From contig JANQQA010000131.1 in NCBI GenBank assembly GCA_028285205.1, forward strand, positions 1 through 61,155: a stretch of 61,155 nucleotides of DNA. Direction: 5' to 3'. Numbering within the stretch: the first letter of the stretch is position 1; the number at the start of each line of letters is the position of its first letter. Positions 1 through 8,134 of the stretch are shown piece by piece. Source of the DNA: Bythopirellula sp. GTDB taxonomy: Bacteria; Planctomycetota; Planctomycetia; Pirellulales; Lacipirellulaceae. The notes beneath the pieces are model-generated. The model ran no database searches and had not been told where the DNA came from. It saw only the letters and a program-made list of their open reading frames with translations. The translations under genes and the position numbers were made by a program.

Positions 1-384
1 GGATCACTTAGGTTGTGATCTTGGCACGAGCGATTGATTTCTCGATTAGGTCGCGTTCTGTCGCGACTTTGGCACAGATTACTCGAGATTGTGAGTTGGC
101 GTCATGCCAGAATTGATTACACGTTAGAGCTTCGCCCGGTTTCTAATTCCAATTCGCCGATTCCAACCTCGGTGGTGACATCAATGCGCGGAAGTTCAAA
201 GGCCTGAAACTCGATGCCGACACTAATCATGCCGAACTTGCTTTGAACTCGTGGCAAGTTTCAGGCTAGTGGCTCATGACCGTACCGAAGAAGTTCCCCG
301 ACACAACGCACAGGACGGTTAGCGCCCATTCTGTGAGAAAAGCACCCGACTGCTGCATCGCCGAAGATCGGTTCATCCGGTGGA
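1..384. other. Left-edge intergenic stretch with two hairpins
   Basis: No convincing gene is seen. Two short perfect inverted repeats lie at the edge: GATCAC at 2-7 with GTGATC at 15-20 (7-nt loop), and GTCGCG at 50-55 with CGCGAC at 62-67 (6-nt loop). They could be a terminator or operator of a gene outside the window. A 40-codon open stretch at 147-269 has no start codon and follows an in-frame stop, so it is not called as a gene. Confidence 0.3.
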
Positions 385-756
385 TTAGAGATCATTGGAG
401 GATATCCATTTCTCCAGCTTCCGCAGCACGGTTAGGGCTTCTTTGCCCAGCTTCGACAGAGAATACTCCACCGCAATGGGACGTTCACTGAGTACGTGGC
501 GTTGTACAAGTCCATGCTCCTCCATTTCCTTAAGCCGATCGTTGATTACTTTGCGATTGGCGCCAGAAAGTTGTCGTGCAAGCTCATTGAACCGAGTCGG
601 CCCAGACTGAAGGTGCCATAGAATCGAGCCCTTCCATTTCCCGCCAATCAACCGCATTCCGCGCTCGATAGGACATGGACCTTCACAGGAAGCTGATTTG
701 GCTACTCTGCGGCCAGCCGCGGCGTTCCTCGTTATTCGGCCTGATTTCTTAGCCAT
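385..756 (-). CDS. HxlR-family winged-helix transcriptional regulator
   Basis: The 123-residue protein carries the HxlR signature: a CEGPCPIERGMRLIGGKWKG segment followed by ILWHLQSGPTRFNELARQL and a recognition helix in ANRKVINDRLKEMEEHGLV. HxlR proteins are small dimeric regulators that often answer to reactive aldehydes or quinones, and the Cys pair before the first helix is the usual redox-sensing position. The start at 756 (MAKKSGR) is preferred over one 24 codons upstream because the extra N-terminus is unlike the family. It is transcribed away from the molybdo-hydroxylase operon starting at 894, so control of that operon is a reasonable inference. The ligand is unknown. Confidence 0.85.
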   Translation of the reverse strand: MAKKSGRITRNAAAGRRVAKSASCEGPCPIERGMRLIGGKWKGSILWHLQSGPTRFNELARQLSGANRKVINDRLKEMEEHGLVQRHVLSERPIAVEYSLSKLGKEALTVLRKLEKWISSNDL

Positions 757-893
757 ATCTTCACATACTGCGGGAGTGCTGTCGAAACTGCAGTTACAAA
801 AAGTAAACTGGTTGCCGTATGCTGTCAATCCGGTACCATGCGAATTACAGGATTTTGGCTTGTGTAGCTACACGGCAGCATAAGGGACTAAGC

Positions 894-1601
894 GTGAATC
901 TTAAACTAGGCACATTGATTGGCTTCGCTACGTTGAGTGCGCTAGCCATCTCACTTTCCGGTAGCCAAACTGCGTCATCTCAGCTGTCCGATTCGAATCA
1001 GCAGTCTGCAGAAGGGGCGTTCGCACAGTCGGTTGCCGAAGATGGCAAACAAGCGAACGACTTGAAGGAAGCAGTGGGTGAACCCCCGCTTTCGCCGGAG
1101 GCACTAAAGCAGGCTTCCCTGGCCGCTTTCGCAAAGGTCGCTACCGTACTTCGGCATCCAAGATGCTTAAACTGCCACCCGAGCGGCGATCGCCCTCATG
1201 TTGGCGACGACCGCCGACTTCATGGCATGAACGTGCAGCGCGGCCCCAAGAATCATGGGATGGCAGGGCTTCACTGTGGTGCCTGCCACCGCACTGAGAA
1301 TCAGGAAGTGCCCAATATCCCTGGCACGCCACATTGGCAACTCGCTCCGCGTTCGATGGGCTGGGAAGGATTGGACGATCACGAACTTGCCACGATGTTG
1401 ATGGACAAGAAGCGAAACGGAAATCGTTCACTGGATGATCTAGTCCATCATATGGAGAACGATCCGTTGGTGCTGTGGGGTTGGGAGCCAGGCGAAGGAC
1501 GATCAGTTCCGCCAGTGAGTCATCACGAATTCATCCGCGCATTGAAAAAATGGTTCGCGACGGGTGCAGCGATCCCAAATCAAGGTGAGACAACCTTTTG
1601 A
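894..1601 (+). CDS. Exported di-heme cytochrome c of the molybdo-hydroxylase operon
   Basis: A GTG start at 894, preceded by an AAGGGA ribosome site, gives a 235-residue protein with a hydrophobic signal peptide (VNLKLGTLIGFATLSALAIS). Two c-type heme sites follow: CLNCH and CGACH. A longer form from 819 would place non-signal sequence in front of the leader and is less likely. It is the first gene of an operon with the 2Fe-2S and Mo subunits, so it probably takes electrons from the hydroxylase in the periplasm and passes them to the respiratory chain, for example to the caa3 oxidase encoded nearby. Similar cytochromes are annotated as isoquinoline 1-oxidoreductase associated; the true substrate cannot be read here. 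Confidence 0.8.
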   Translation: MNLKLGTLIGFATLSALAISLSGSQTASSQLSDSNQQSAEGAFAQSVAEDGKQANDLKEAVGEPPLSPEALKQASLAAFAKVATVLRHPRCLNCHPSGDRPHVGDDRRLHGMNVQRGPKNHGMAGLHCGACHRTENQEVPNIPGTPHWQLAPRSMGWEGLDDHELATMLMDKKRNGNRSLDDLVHHMENDPLVLWGWEPGEGRSVPPVSHHEFIRALKKWFATGAAIPNQGETTF

Positions 1602-1676
1602 AGTCAGTCTGAGTTTGAATGCCGCTTCTCACGCCGAGTTATATCGCGTTAACCGACAACGACGGAGGACAGTGCG

Positions 1677-2150
1677 TTGCAAATTACCTTTGAACTGAAC
1701 GGTCAGCGAACTTCGGTTGAAGTCGAACCCGACCGTCCGCTTCTGTGGGTCCTGCGGGAAGACCTCGGGTTGACGGGAACCAAGTTCGGTTGCGGGCGTG
1801 CGTTGTGCGGAGCATGCACATTGCATGTGGACGGAGAAGCCACGCGAGCATGTGCGTTTCCGATAAAGTATGCCGAAGGCACGGCGATTACAACGATTGA
1901 GAATCTAGAATCCGATCCGCTTGGAAAGGCGGTCGTTGACGCATGGATCGAGAAAGATGTTGTTCAGTGCGGTTGGTGTCAGCCAGGTCAGTGCATGTCT
2001 GCTGCGGCCTTGCTGAAAGAAGTTGCGTCTCCTGACGACTCTGCAATCGATGCTGCGATGAGCGGCAACCTCTGTCGTTGCGGAACGTACCCACGCATCC
2101 GTGAGGCAATCAAAGTCGCGGCAGCCAACGTCAAGGAGGAACAACTATGA
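1677..2150 (+). CDS. iorA: 2Fe-2S subunit of a molybdenum hydroxylase (IorA type)
   Basis: This 157-residue protein is full length for the small subunit of isoquinoline/aldehyde-type oxidoreductases. The N-terminal plant-type [2Fe-2S] motif is CGRALCGACTLH, and the C-terminal helical [2Fe-2S] domain has CGWCQPGQCM and NLCRCGTYPRI. It relays electrons from the Mo centre to the cytochrome. The start is TTG at 1677, set by a GGAGG at 1664-1668, eight bases upstream. It has no signal peptide of its own and probably travels with the Tat-exported large subunit. Its stop overlaps the next start (ATGA). Confidence 0.92.
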   Translation: MQITFELNGQRTSVEVEPDRPLLWVLREDLGLTGTKFGCGRALCGACTLHVDGEATRACAFPIKYAEGTAITTIENLESDPLGKAVVDAWIEKDVVQCGWCQPGQCMSAAALLKEVASPDDSAIDAAMSGNLCRCGTYPRIREAIKVAAANVKEEQL

Positions 2151-4423
2151 GTCTCGAACGCAGGCTACAGCATGCTTTTACCGAGCTTGCAAAGCAGAAT
2201 CATGAGCAGCCAAATAGCAGCACCGTTGTGAAAGCGATAGCGGGGCAATCGGGCAAGAGCATCCAATCCAGGCGGACCTTTCTGGCGAACTCGCTTGCCG
2301 CAAGTGGCGGACTAGCGCTGGCAATTTCACTTCGCGGTAACAAGGTCGTGTCCGCGAAGGAAGCAACCATCTCTGCCGGCCAAGATGGATTCTCGCCTAA
2401 TGCATTCATCGACATTACCGCAGATGCTGGCGTTAAAGTCTTCGCATTGCATGATGAAATGGGTCAGGGCACGCACACAGGGCTGGCGATCTTCGTCTGC
2501 GAGGAGTTGGAGATCGACCCAAGCGAAGTTCGAGTTGAGCATGCACCAGCGGATGGTCGTTACAACCACGCCGCATTTGGAGTTCAAATGACTGGCGGCA
2601 GCACAAGCATGACCACGGCTGGTGAGGTTATGCGAAAAGCCGCCGCTACTGCACGGGAAATGCTCATCTCGGCGGCAGCGGAACGCTGGTCCGTTGATCG
2701 CACCAAATGCCGTGCGGAAGATGGTCACATCCACAATACGGAGTCCGGTCAGAAGCTAGGCTACAGCGAACTCGCTAGCAACGCCGCACAACTTGAAGTT
2801 CCCAAAGATGTCGCCCTCAAAGCCCCAAAGGATTTCACGCGGATCGGCAAACCAACCCATCGAGTCGATTCTGCGTCTAAGGTTCGCGGCACAGCTTTGT
2901 TCAGCTTCGACCGCAAAGTCGATGGAATGTTGACCGCGATGGTGGAGCGTTCCCCTTACTTCGGTGGCCAGCTGGAGCGATTTGATGACAGCGCTGCGAA
3001 GAAGGTTCCTGGTGTGAGGGCGGTTGTCGAAGTGGACTCGGGCGTTGCGGTCGTCGCTGACGGATACTGGTCCGCTTTAAAGGGTCGTCGAGCTCTCGAC
3101 ATCCAGTGGTCGCCCGGACGCGGAGCGATGCTCGACTCGCGGGAGCTTCGCTCTCAATATCACGACATGGCGAAACGCAAAGCGCGGACCGTCGAAAGCG
3201 AGGGTGATTGCGAACAATCGCTTGCCAACCATGAAACGCTGCACGCGAGCTACGAAGTCCCGTTCCAAGCACATGCACCGATGGAACCACTGAGTTGTTT
3301 AGTAACACTGAGAGACGACGGCGGGGCGGACCTCGTAACTGGCTCCCAGTTTCTGGGCGTCGATCGAATGCTGGTGGCTGCCAAACTACAGGTGGACCAG
3401 GAAAAGGTGTCCATCGAAAACTCGTACCTCGGTGGTGGATTCGGTCGTCGGGCTAATCCAAAATCCGATTTCCTAGTGGAAGCTGTTGACGTTGCTCTTG
3501 CTGCGAAAAAGGCTGGGGTGACGGCACCGATCAAGACGGTTTGGTCCCGTGAGGACGATATTCGTGGCGGCTGGTATCGACCGATGTACGTCAACGCGAT
3601 GTCGGCGTCCTTCAAGGACGGTAAGCTTGATGCTTGGCGACACCGAGTGGTCGGCCAGTCGCCGATTCGTGGCACGCTTTTTGAGCCAGTGATTGTTGTT
3701 GACGGACTCGATACTTGGGCCGTCGAAGGTGCGACGAAGCTCCCGTACCATATTTCGAACAAGCTGGTCGAATTGCAAACCGTCACTCTGCCCGTTCCCG
3801 TTCAATGGTGGCGGTCCGTGGGGCACTCAAATTCGGCTTTCGCCAAGGAGAGTTTTCTCGACGAATGCGCCGAAAAGCTGGGCCGCGACCCGCTTGAACT
3901 ACGACAAGAGTTGCTACGTGATCATCCAAGACTACTTCGCGTCCTGAACACTGCAGCAGAACAAGCACACTGGAAGCAGCCACTGCCAGAGGGAATGGGC
4001 CGCGGCATCTCCGTCCACGAGTCCTTTCAGAGCTTCTCAGCTCACGTGGTGGAAGCTTCCGTCGAAGATGGCAAACCAAAAATCCATCGTATAGTCATCG
4101 CGATCGATTGCGGTCCAACGGTCAACCCAGATCAAGTGATTGCCCAGATGGAAGGTGCCGCAAACTTCGCGCTCTCTGCAACACTCGAAGGTGAAATTAC
4201 TTTCAAGAACGGACAAGTCGAACAAAGTAACTTCGACGATTTCCGCGTCGTCCGTATGCACGAAGCCCCAAAGATTGAAGTCCATATCGTTGACAGCAGA
4301 GACCCCATGGGCGGAATTGGCGAAGTCGGGGTTCCTGGCGTTGCATCGGCAGTATGCTCGGCGCTCCATGATGCAACGGGCAAACGCGTTCGACGGTTAC
4401 CGATCGGGGATCAACTTTCGTAG
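2147..4423 (+). CDS. iorB: Molybdopterin-binding large subunit (IorB type)
   Basis: A 758-residue xanthine-oxidase-family catalytic subunit fused in one chain, as in IorB. A twin-arginine signal (SRRTFL at residues 41-46, then a hydrophobic stretch) points to export in folded form with its cofactor. Visible family marks are EMGQGTHTGLA, GGSTSM, YLGGGFGRR and, near the C-terminus, GGIGEVGVPGVASA, which carries the catalytic Glu. It hydroxylates an N-heterocycle or oxidises an aldehyde using water as the oxygen source. ATGA overlap with iorA indicates translational coupling. Substrate identity is not readable from sequence. Confidence 0.9.
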   Translation: MSLERRLQHAFTELAKQNHEQPNSSTVVKAIAGQSGKSIQSRRTFLANSLAASGGLALAISLRGNKVVSAKEATISAGQDGFSPNAFIDITADAGVKVFALHDEMGQGTHTGLAIFVCEELEIDPSEVRVEHAPADGRYNHAAFGVQMTGGSTSMTTAGEVMRKAAATAREMLISAAAERWSVDRTKCRAEDGHIHNTESGQKLGYSELASNAAQLEVPKDVALKAPKDFTRIGKPTHRVDSASKVRGTALFSFDRKVDGMLTAMVERSPYFGGQLERFDDSAAKKVPGVRAVVEVDSGVAVVADGYWSALKGRRALDIQWSPGRGAMLDSRELRSQYHDMAKRKARTVESEGDCEQSLANHETLHASYEVPFQAHAPMEPLSCLVTLRDDGGADLVTGSQFLGVDRMLVAAKLQVDQEKVSIENSYLGGGFGRRANPKSDFLVEAVDVALAAKKAGVTAPIKTVWSREDDIRGGWYRPMYVNAMSASFKDGKLDAWRHRVVGQSPIRGTLFEPVIVVDGLDTWAVEGATKLPYHISNKLVELQTVTLPVPVQWWRSVGHSNSAFAKESFLDECAEKLGRDPLELRQELLRDHPRLLRVLNTAAEQAHWKQPLPEGMGRGISVHESFQSFSAHVVEASVEDGKPKIHRIVIAIDCGPTVNPDQVIAQMEGAANFALSATLEGEITFKNGQVEQSNFDDFRVVRMHEAPKIEVHIVDSRDPMGGIGEVGVPGVASAVCSALHDATGKRVRRLPIGDQLS

Positions 4424-4432
4424 TAGTGTTAC

Positions 4433-5620
4433 ATGAATGAGATCCACGCCATTCTGGACGCGGTCGACTCGACCGATGAACCGTTGTATCTCGCAACTGT
4501 CGTCGATGTAGTAGGATCGTCGTACCGACGGCCAACCGCGAGGATGTTGATTCTTCCGGATGGCCAGCATGTTGGCACCATCAGTGGCGGGTGCTTGGAA
4601 CGGGACGTGTGTCGAGCCGCCGAGGAACTGACGAAGTTCGGCCCGAAGCTCATCAGCTTCGATACTCGTCATGACTCAACGAATTTTAATCCGCGCTACA
4701 ACATGGGCTGTAGCGGAATCATCTATGTACTTATCGAGCGAATCTCACGCGACGCAAATTGCCCGGCGGAGGTCTTGCGACGCGCTGTCAAGTTGAATCG
4801 CTCTTATGTTTTTTCCACAATCTATCAGACGGACAGCATCGAGCGAGCTTCTGTTGGAGATCGATTTAAAACGGCGAGTCAGCTGATTGCTGCAACGAGT
4901 GGGGCTAACGAGAATCCCAGCTTAAACCAGATTTGGAAAGAAGTAGCAGTGAGCGGGCGTCCCGTTTGTTGTGAAATCGCGACCGATAGAGGGAGTTCGC
5001 GGGCCTTGATTGAACGAATAGCTCCAACAAAGTCGCTTTGGATCTTTGGTGCTGGTGACGACGCTATGCCACTTCATGTCATGGCCAAGCAACTCGGATG
5101 GCAGGTGACGGTCGTAGATCACCGCGCAGGTCTGTTGACAGCCGAACGATTCCCGGGGGCTCTGAGACTCTGCGAACCGTGGAACGTGATCACGGGGAGA
5201 CTCGACACCACGGAAGACACAGCCACCGTATTAATGACGCATGACTTCAGTGCTGATAAGAAATTGATTCCCTGGCTCCTTCGATCAGCTGTCAGCTACG
5301 TGGGAGTGCTGGGTCCTAAGTCGCGAACAGCACGCATCCTAAAGGAGTTGCATTCAGAGAATCAGCTACCGCAGGTCGATTCGCTGGATCGTTTTCATAC
5401 ACCCGTTGGTTTAGACCTCGGCGCATCCACTCCGGCAGAAATCGCAATCGCAATTCTTGGCGAGATTATTGCCGATGCAACCAGCCGCTCTGGTGGACAG
5501 CTGAAGGCACGAAACGCACCGATCCACGACCCTGTGCGGCACGAACTCATCGACCTGACGACACACTCTGCGGCACGCCGAGAACAGGCTGAAGCCACAC
5601 GAGCCACGCACCTAGACTGA
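4433..5620 (+). CDS. XdhC/CoxI-family molybdenum cofactor insertion protein
   Basis: A 395-residue protein with an N-terminal XdhC_CoxI domain (VVDVVGSSYRRPTARMLI and SGGCLERD) and a C-terminal Rossmann domain (IFGAGDDAMPLHVMAKQLGW). XdhC-type proteins bind the Mo cofactor, protect it, help its sulfuration and load it into xanthine-oxidase-family enzymes. It begins 9 bp after iorB, so it is co-transcribed and serves that enzyme. The length is slightly above the family norm because of a basic, Arg-rich tail. Confidence 0.88.
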   Translation: MNEIHAILDAVDSTDEPLYLATVVDVVGSSYRRPTARMLILPDGQHVGTISGGCLERDVCRAAEELTKFGPKLISFDTRHDSTNFNPRYNMGCSGIIYVLIERISRDANCPAEVLRRAVKLNRSYVFSTIYQTDSIERASVGDRFKTASQLIAATSGANENPSLNQIWKEVAVSGRPVCCEIATDRGSSRALIERIAPTKSLWIFGAGDDAMPLHVMAKQLGWQVTVVDHRAGLLTAERFPGALRLCEPWNVITGRLDTTEDTATVLMTHDFSADKKLIPWLLRSAVSYVGVLGPKSRTARILKELHSENQLPQVDSLDRFHTPVGLDLGASTPAEIAIAILGEIIADATSRSGGQLKARNAPIHDPVRHELIDLTTHSAARREQAEATRATHLD

Positions 5621-5629
5621 CGTATTCCG

Positions 5630-6217
5630 ATGCACTCTGCTGCAATCATTCCTGCCGCCGGTGAATCCATACGTCTTGGGCGTCCAAAGCAGCTATTGAT
5701 ATTCGAAGGGCAGACGCTGATCCAGCGTGCTGTACGGAATGCTAAAGCGGCGGGGATTGATGACGTTGTCGTTGTTACCGGGGCTTTCGCAAACGAAGTC
5801 TCAGCGTCTATCTCCACCGAGAACTGCCGCATCGTTCGCCACGCAAATTGGGAAGAGGGTATCGGCTCAACGATAAGCTGCGGCGCAAGATCTCTCCAAG
5901 CCGATCCGGCGAAGTTAGATTCAGTGCTCTTGCACCTGTGCGATCAGCCTTTCGTACCTGTTTGCCACCTGCAAGAACTATTGAGCGTCGTTGCAAGCGA
6001 GCCCCAACTGATTGCGGCGACACAATACCCAGACGGATCTCTTGGGGCGCCCGCATGCTTTCCCGTCTCATATCTCGATGACTTGGCTACTCTTGCCGGG
6101 TCAGTCGGTGCAAAGCAGCTCATATTGAGTCGTGATTCACGATTCGTGCAACACTCGATGGCAGCAATTGACATTGACACCCAGGCAGATGTGGAAGCAT
6201 ATTTGGATTTGACGTGA
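5630..6217 (+). CDS. mocA: MocA/MobA-like molybdenum cofactor nucleotidyltransferase
   Basis: A 195-residue NTP-transferase with the N-terminal signature IIPAAGESIRLGRPKQLL and a VLLHLCDQPFV motif. MocA attaches CMP to molybdopterin to make the MCD cofactor used by xanthine-oxidase-family enzymes; MobA makes MGD. Its place 9 bp after the XdhC gene favours MocA. It completes the set: cytochrome, two enzyme subunits, chaperone and cofactor maturation. Confidence 0.85.
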   Translation: MHSAAIIPAAGESIRLGRPKQLLIFEGQTLIQRAVRNAKAAGIDDVVVVTGAFANEVSASISTENCRIVRHANWEEGIGSTISCGARSLQADPAKLDSVLLHLCDQPFVPVCHLQELLSVVASEPQLIAATQYPDGSLGAPACFPVSYLDDLATLAGSVGAKQLILSRDSRFVQHSMAAIDIDTQADVEAYLDLT

Positions 6218-6845
6218 CCAGGGCACATCAGACAGCGAGGTTGGACCCTACGCTGCTTGGCATAAGTCTACTTCATTTTTCGGCTATCACGTTCTACCAA
6301 TCAAGGTCTGAACCTCGCTGTTTCTCAAGTCGGTAAATTTCACAGAGTGTGGAGATTGAACCGTAGAATGTCTTGTTGAAGGTCGACCGAATAACGACGA
6401 TCCTCCAATCGGAGGTGCGTGTGCTTTCAATCTGGTGCCATGGATGTCAGTATCGAAGTGAGCGATAAGTAGGGTCGCAAACTTGATGACTCGTGGGCAG
6501 CCGACGAGCGTCTCGAATGGTCCATGACAGTCGAGCGTGTCGCGGCGTGACACCGTTGCAGGTTATTCGTCTTCCAAAGTGAATAAAGTGGCATTTCCCT
6601 CGGCAGACTCCACTTCCGCGAAACTTGCATTAGCGCATATCATTTCGGCGAGTTCAATTTTGGGCACCTTGTTGCCATACGGTCGTTCGACGCAGCGTCA
6701 CCGTGGACTGCTAAATGCCTTACTCATGGGCGCTTAGCTGACACATGACATTCAGTCCTAACGCATCGGAGGTGACCAACGAACTGCCGCGGGACGATGT
6801 GTCCGACCCAAGCTATCTCACACGGCGCGGAACACGTTCACTTCT
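6218..6845. other. Convergent intergenic region without a supported gene
   Basis: About 630 bp separate mocA (plus) from the end of the oxidase operon (minus). Only short, low-quality reading frames occur, and no gene or RNA is recognised. The one clear structure is a widely spaced inverted repeat at 6232-6321, listed separately. No T-tailed terminator hairpin was found for either operon. Confidence 0.4.
6232..6321. repeat. 11-bp perfect inverted repeat with 68-bp interior
   Basis: ACAGCGAGGTT at 6232-6242 is repeated as AACCTCGCTGT at 6311-6321. The loop is too long for a normal terminator. The arms could be the ends of a very small degraded insertion element or a chance repeat. Confidence 0.35.
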
Positions 6846-7157
6846 CTACGCTTTCAGATCCATCAGCGTCAGCGCGAGGAACAGTGCCACAAACACAATG
6901 GCTGATACGAAGACGAGTGCGTTGAACGGGCGATCATAGCGCAGGTGCATGAAGTAGACCGCGACAAGTATCGCCTTGACGGTGGCGATGCCGAGCGACA
7001 CCCAAACTTCCCAAGCTCCAAACGAGAATTGAGCGGCGACCACAGTCAAGATTGTGAGAAGCACCAAGGCGATGAATACCCCAAACAGCAATCGCAAAGG
7101 CATCACGTGCGATAGCCCGTGATCATGTTCTTCGGTTTGGGTGGCAGTTTCGTTCAT
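6846..7157 (-). CDS. Cytochrome c oxidase subunit IV (caa3 type)
   Basis: A 103-residue protein with three membrane helices, including LLFGVFIALVLLTILTVVAA and the family mark VKAILVAVYFMHLRYDRP. This matches the prokaryotic subunit IV family, which assists assembly and stability of heme-copper oxidases. It is the last gene of the long minus-strand respiratory operon and starts 13 bp after subunit III. Confidence 0.88.
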   Translation of the reverse strand: MNETATQTEEHDHGLSHVMPLRLLFGVFIALVLLTILTVVAAQFSFGAWEVWVSLGIATVKAILVAVYFMHLRYDRPFNALVFVSAIVFVALFLALTLMDLKA

Positions 7158-7170
7158 CCTAACGCGCCTG

Positions 7171-8121
7171 TTAGCGGATCAAGTACAGCAGAGGAAATAA
7201 GTAAATCCAGACTAAATCGACCAAGTGCCAATAGAGGCCGACATAGTCGACGGGGCCGAAGTACTCCGGTCCGAACTCGTTGCGAATCGCCCGCAAGAGG
7301 AGCCATGCGATTACTCCCATCCCGGCGAGGATATGGATGGCGTGGACTCCGGTCATTGCGTAATAAATGCTGAAGAACACCCCAGTGAAACGAGCTGAAT
7401 CATCCACCAGTTCCGCAGTGGCTTCGGCAGTGTGAGTGCCGTCGACATTAGTCGCTTGAGTGGAGTGGTCGGCGGTCGCATGCTCCACAACGTAACCGAT
7501 TGCCAAGCCAGCAAAGTATGTGGCGGCAGCAACGAGCATGTATTGCCAGAACTTTGTGGCTACGCTGTACTCACGACGACGCGACCAGACGAAGCAAAGC
7601 GAAGAAACACCCACGGCAATCGCCGCGGGGATCGACAACACAACCAGCGGCATCGACGAGTTTGTTGCGTGGTGAGTAGCGTCTTCCGCCCCCGCAGAAT
7701 ACGCTCCCGCCCACAGTAATCCCTCCGTCCATTTGTGACCGTACTCGACTGCCTTTACGCCCAGAAAGAAACTTGCGCACGCCAGCGTGATCCCCAGGAG
7801 CAAAACGAGTCGGCGATGTTCTCCAAGTTGAGAACAACGAACTGCCCATGCCATCGTCAGACTGCTGAGCAGCAGCACGATAGTGTTCAGCGCCCCCAGC
7901 GTCGTATTTAGGTATTTATGCGCATCGAGGAACACGTCTGGGTGGTTGGCTCGATAAACTGCGTAGGCGACGAACAGTCCACTGAAGAACAACACCTCGG
8001 TAACCAGAAACAACCACATGCCCAGCTTGCCTGCGTCAAACTGTTGCTGCGCAGAGTCGAAGTGGTGCGCAACGTGTGAGTGCCCACCCGGGTGTTCGAG
8101 CGTCGTGGATGCGGTTGACAA
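7171..8121 (-). CDS. ctaE: Cytochrome c oxidase subunit III
   Basis: A 316-residue polytopic protein. Family marks are GMWLFLVTEVLFFSGLFVAYAVYR near the N-terminus and the C-terminal FSIYYAMTGVHAIHILAGM and YWHLVDLVWIYLFPLLYL. Subunit III binds lipid beside subunit I and stabilises turnover. A 60-70-residue hydrophilic insertion rich in T/A/H (around VEHATADHSTQATNVDGTH) lies before the last helices and makes it longer than the usual 200-260 residues. It lies between subunits I and IV in the operon. Confidence 0.92.
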   Translation of the reverse strand: MSTASTTLEHPGGHSHVAHHFDSAQQQFDAGKLGMWLFLVTEVLFFSGLFVAYAVYRANHPDVFLDAHKYLNTTLGALNTIVLLLSSLTMAWAVRCSQLGEHRRLVLLLGITLACASFFLGVKAVEYGHKWTEGLLWAGAYSAGAEDATHHATNSSMPLVVLSIPAAIAVGVSSLCFVWSRRREYSVATKFWQYMLVAAATYFAGLAIGYVVEHATADHSTQATNVDGTHTAEATAELVDDSARFTGVFFSIYYAMTGVHAIHILAGMGVIAWLLLRAIRNEFGPEYFGPVDYVGLYWHLVDLVWIYLFPLLYLIR

Positions 8122-8134
8122 AGCGATTCCTTAG

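Noticed and set aside
147..269. Open stretch of 40 codons near the left edge
   Set aside because: No start codon, an in-frame stop at 144-146, no recognisable motif.
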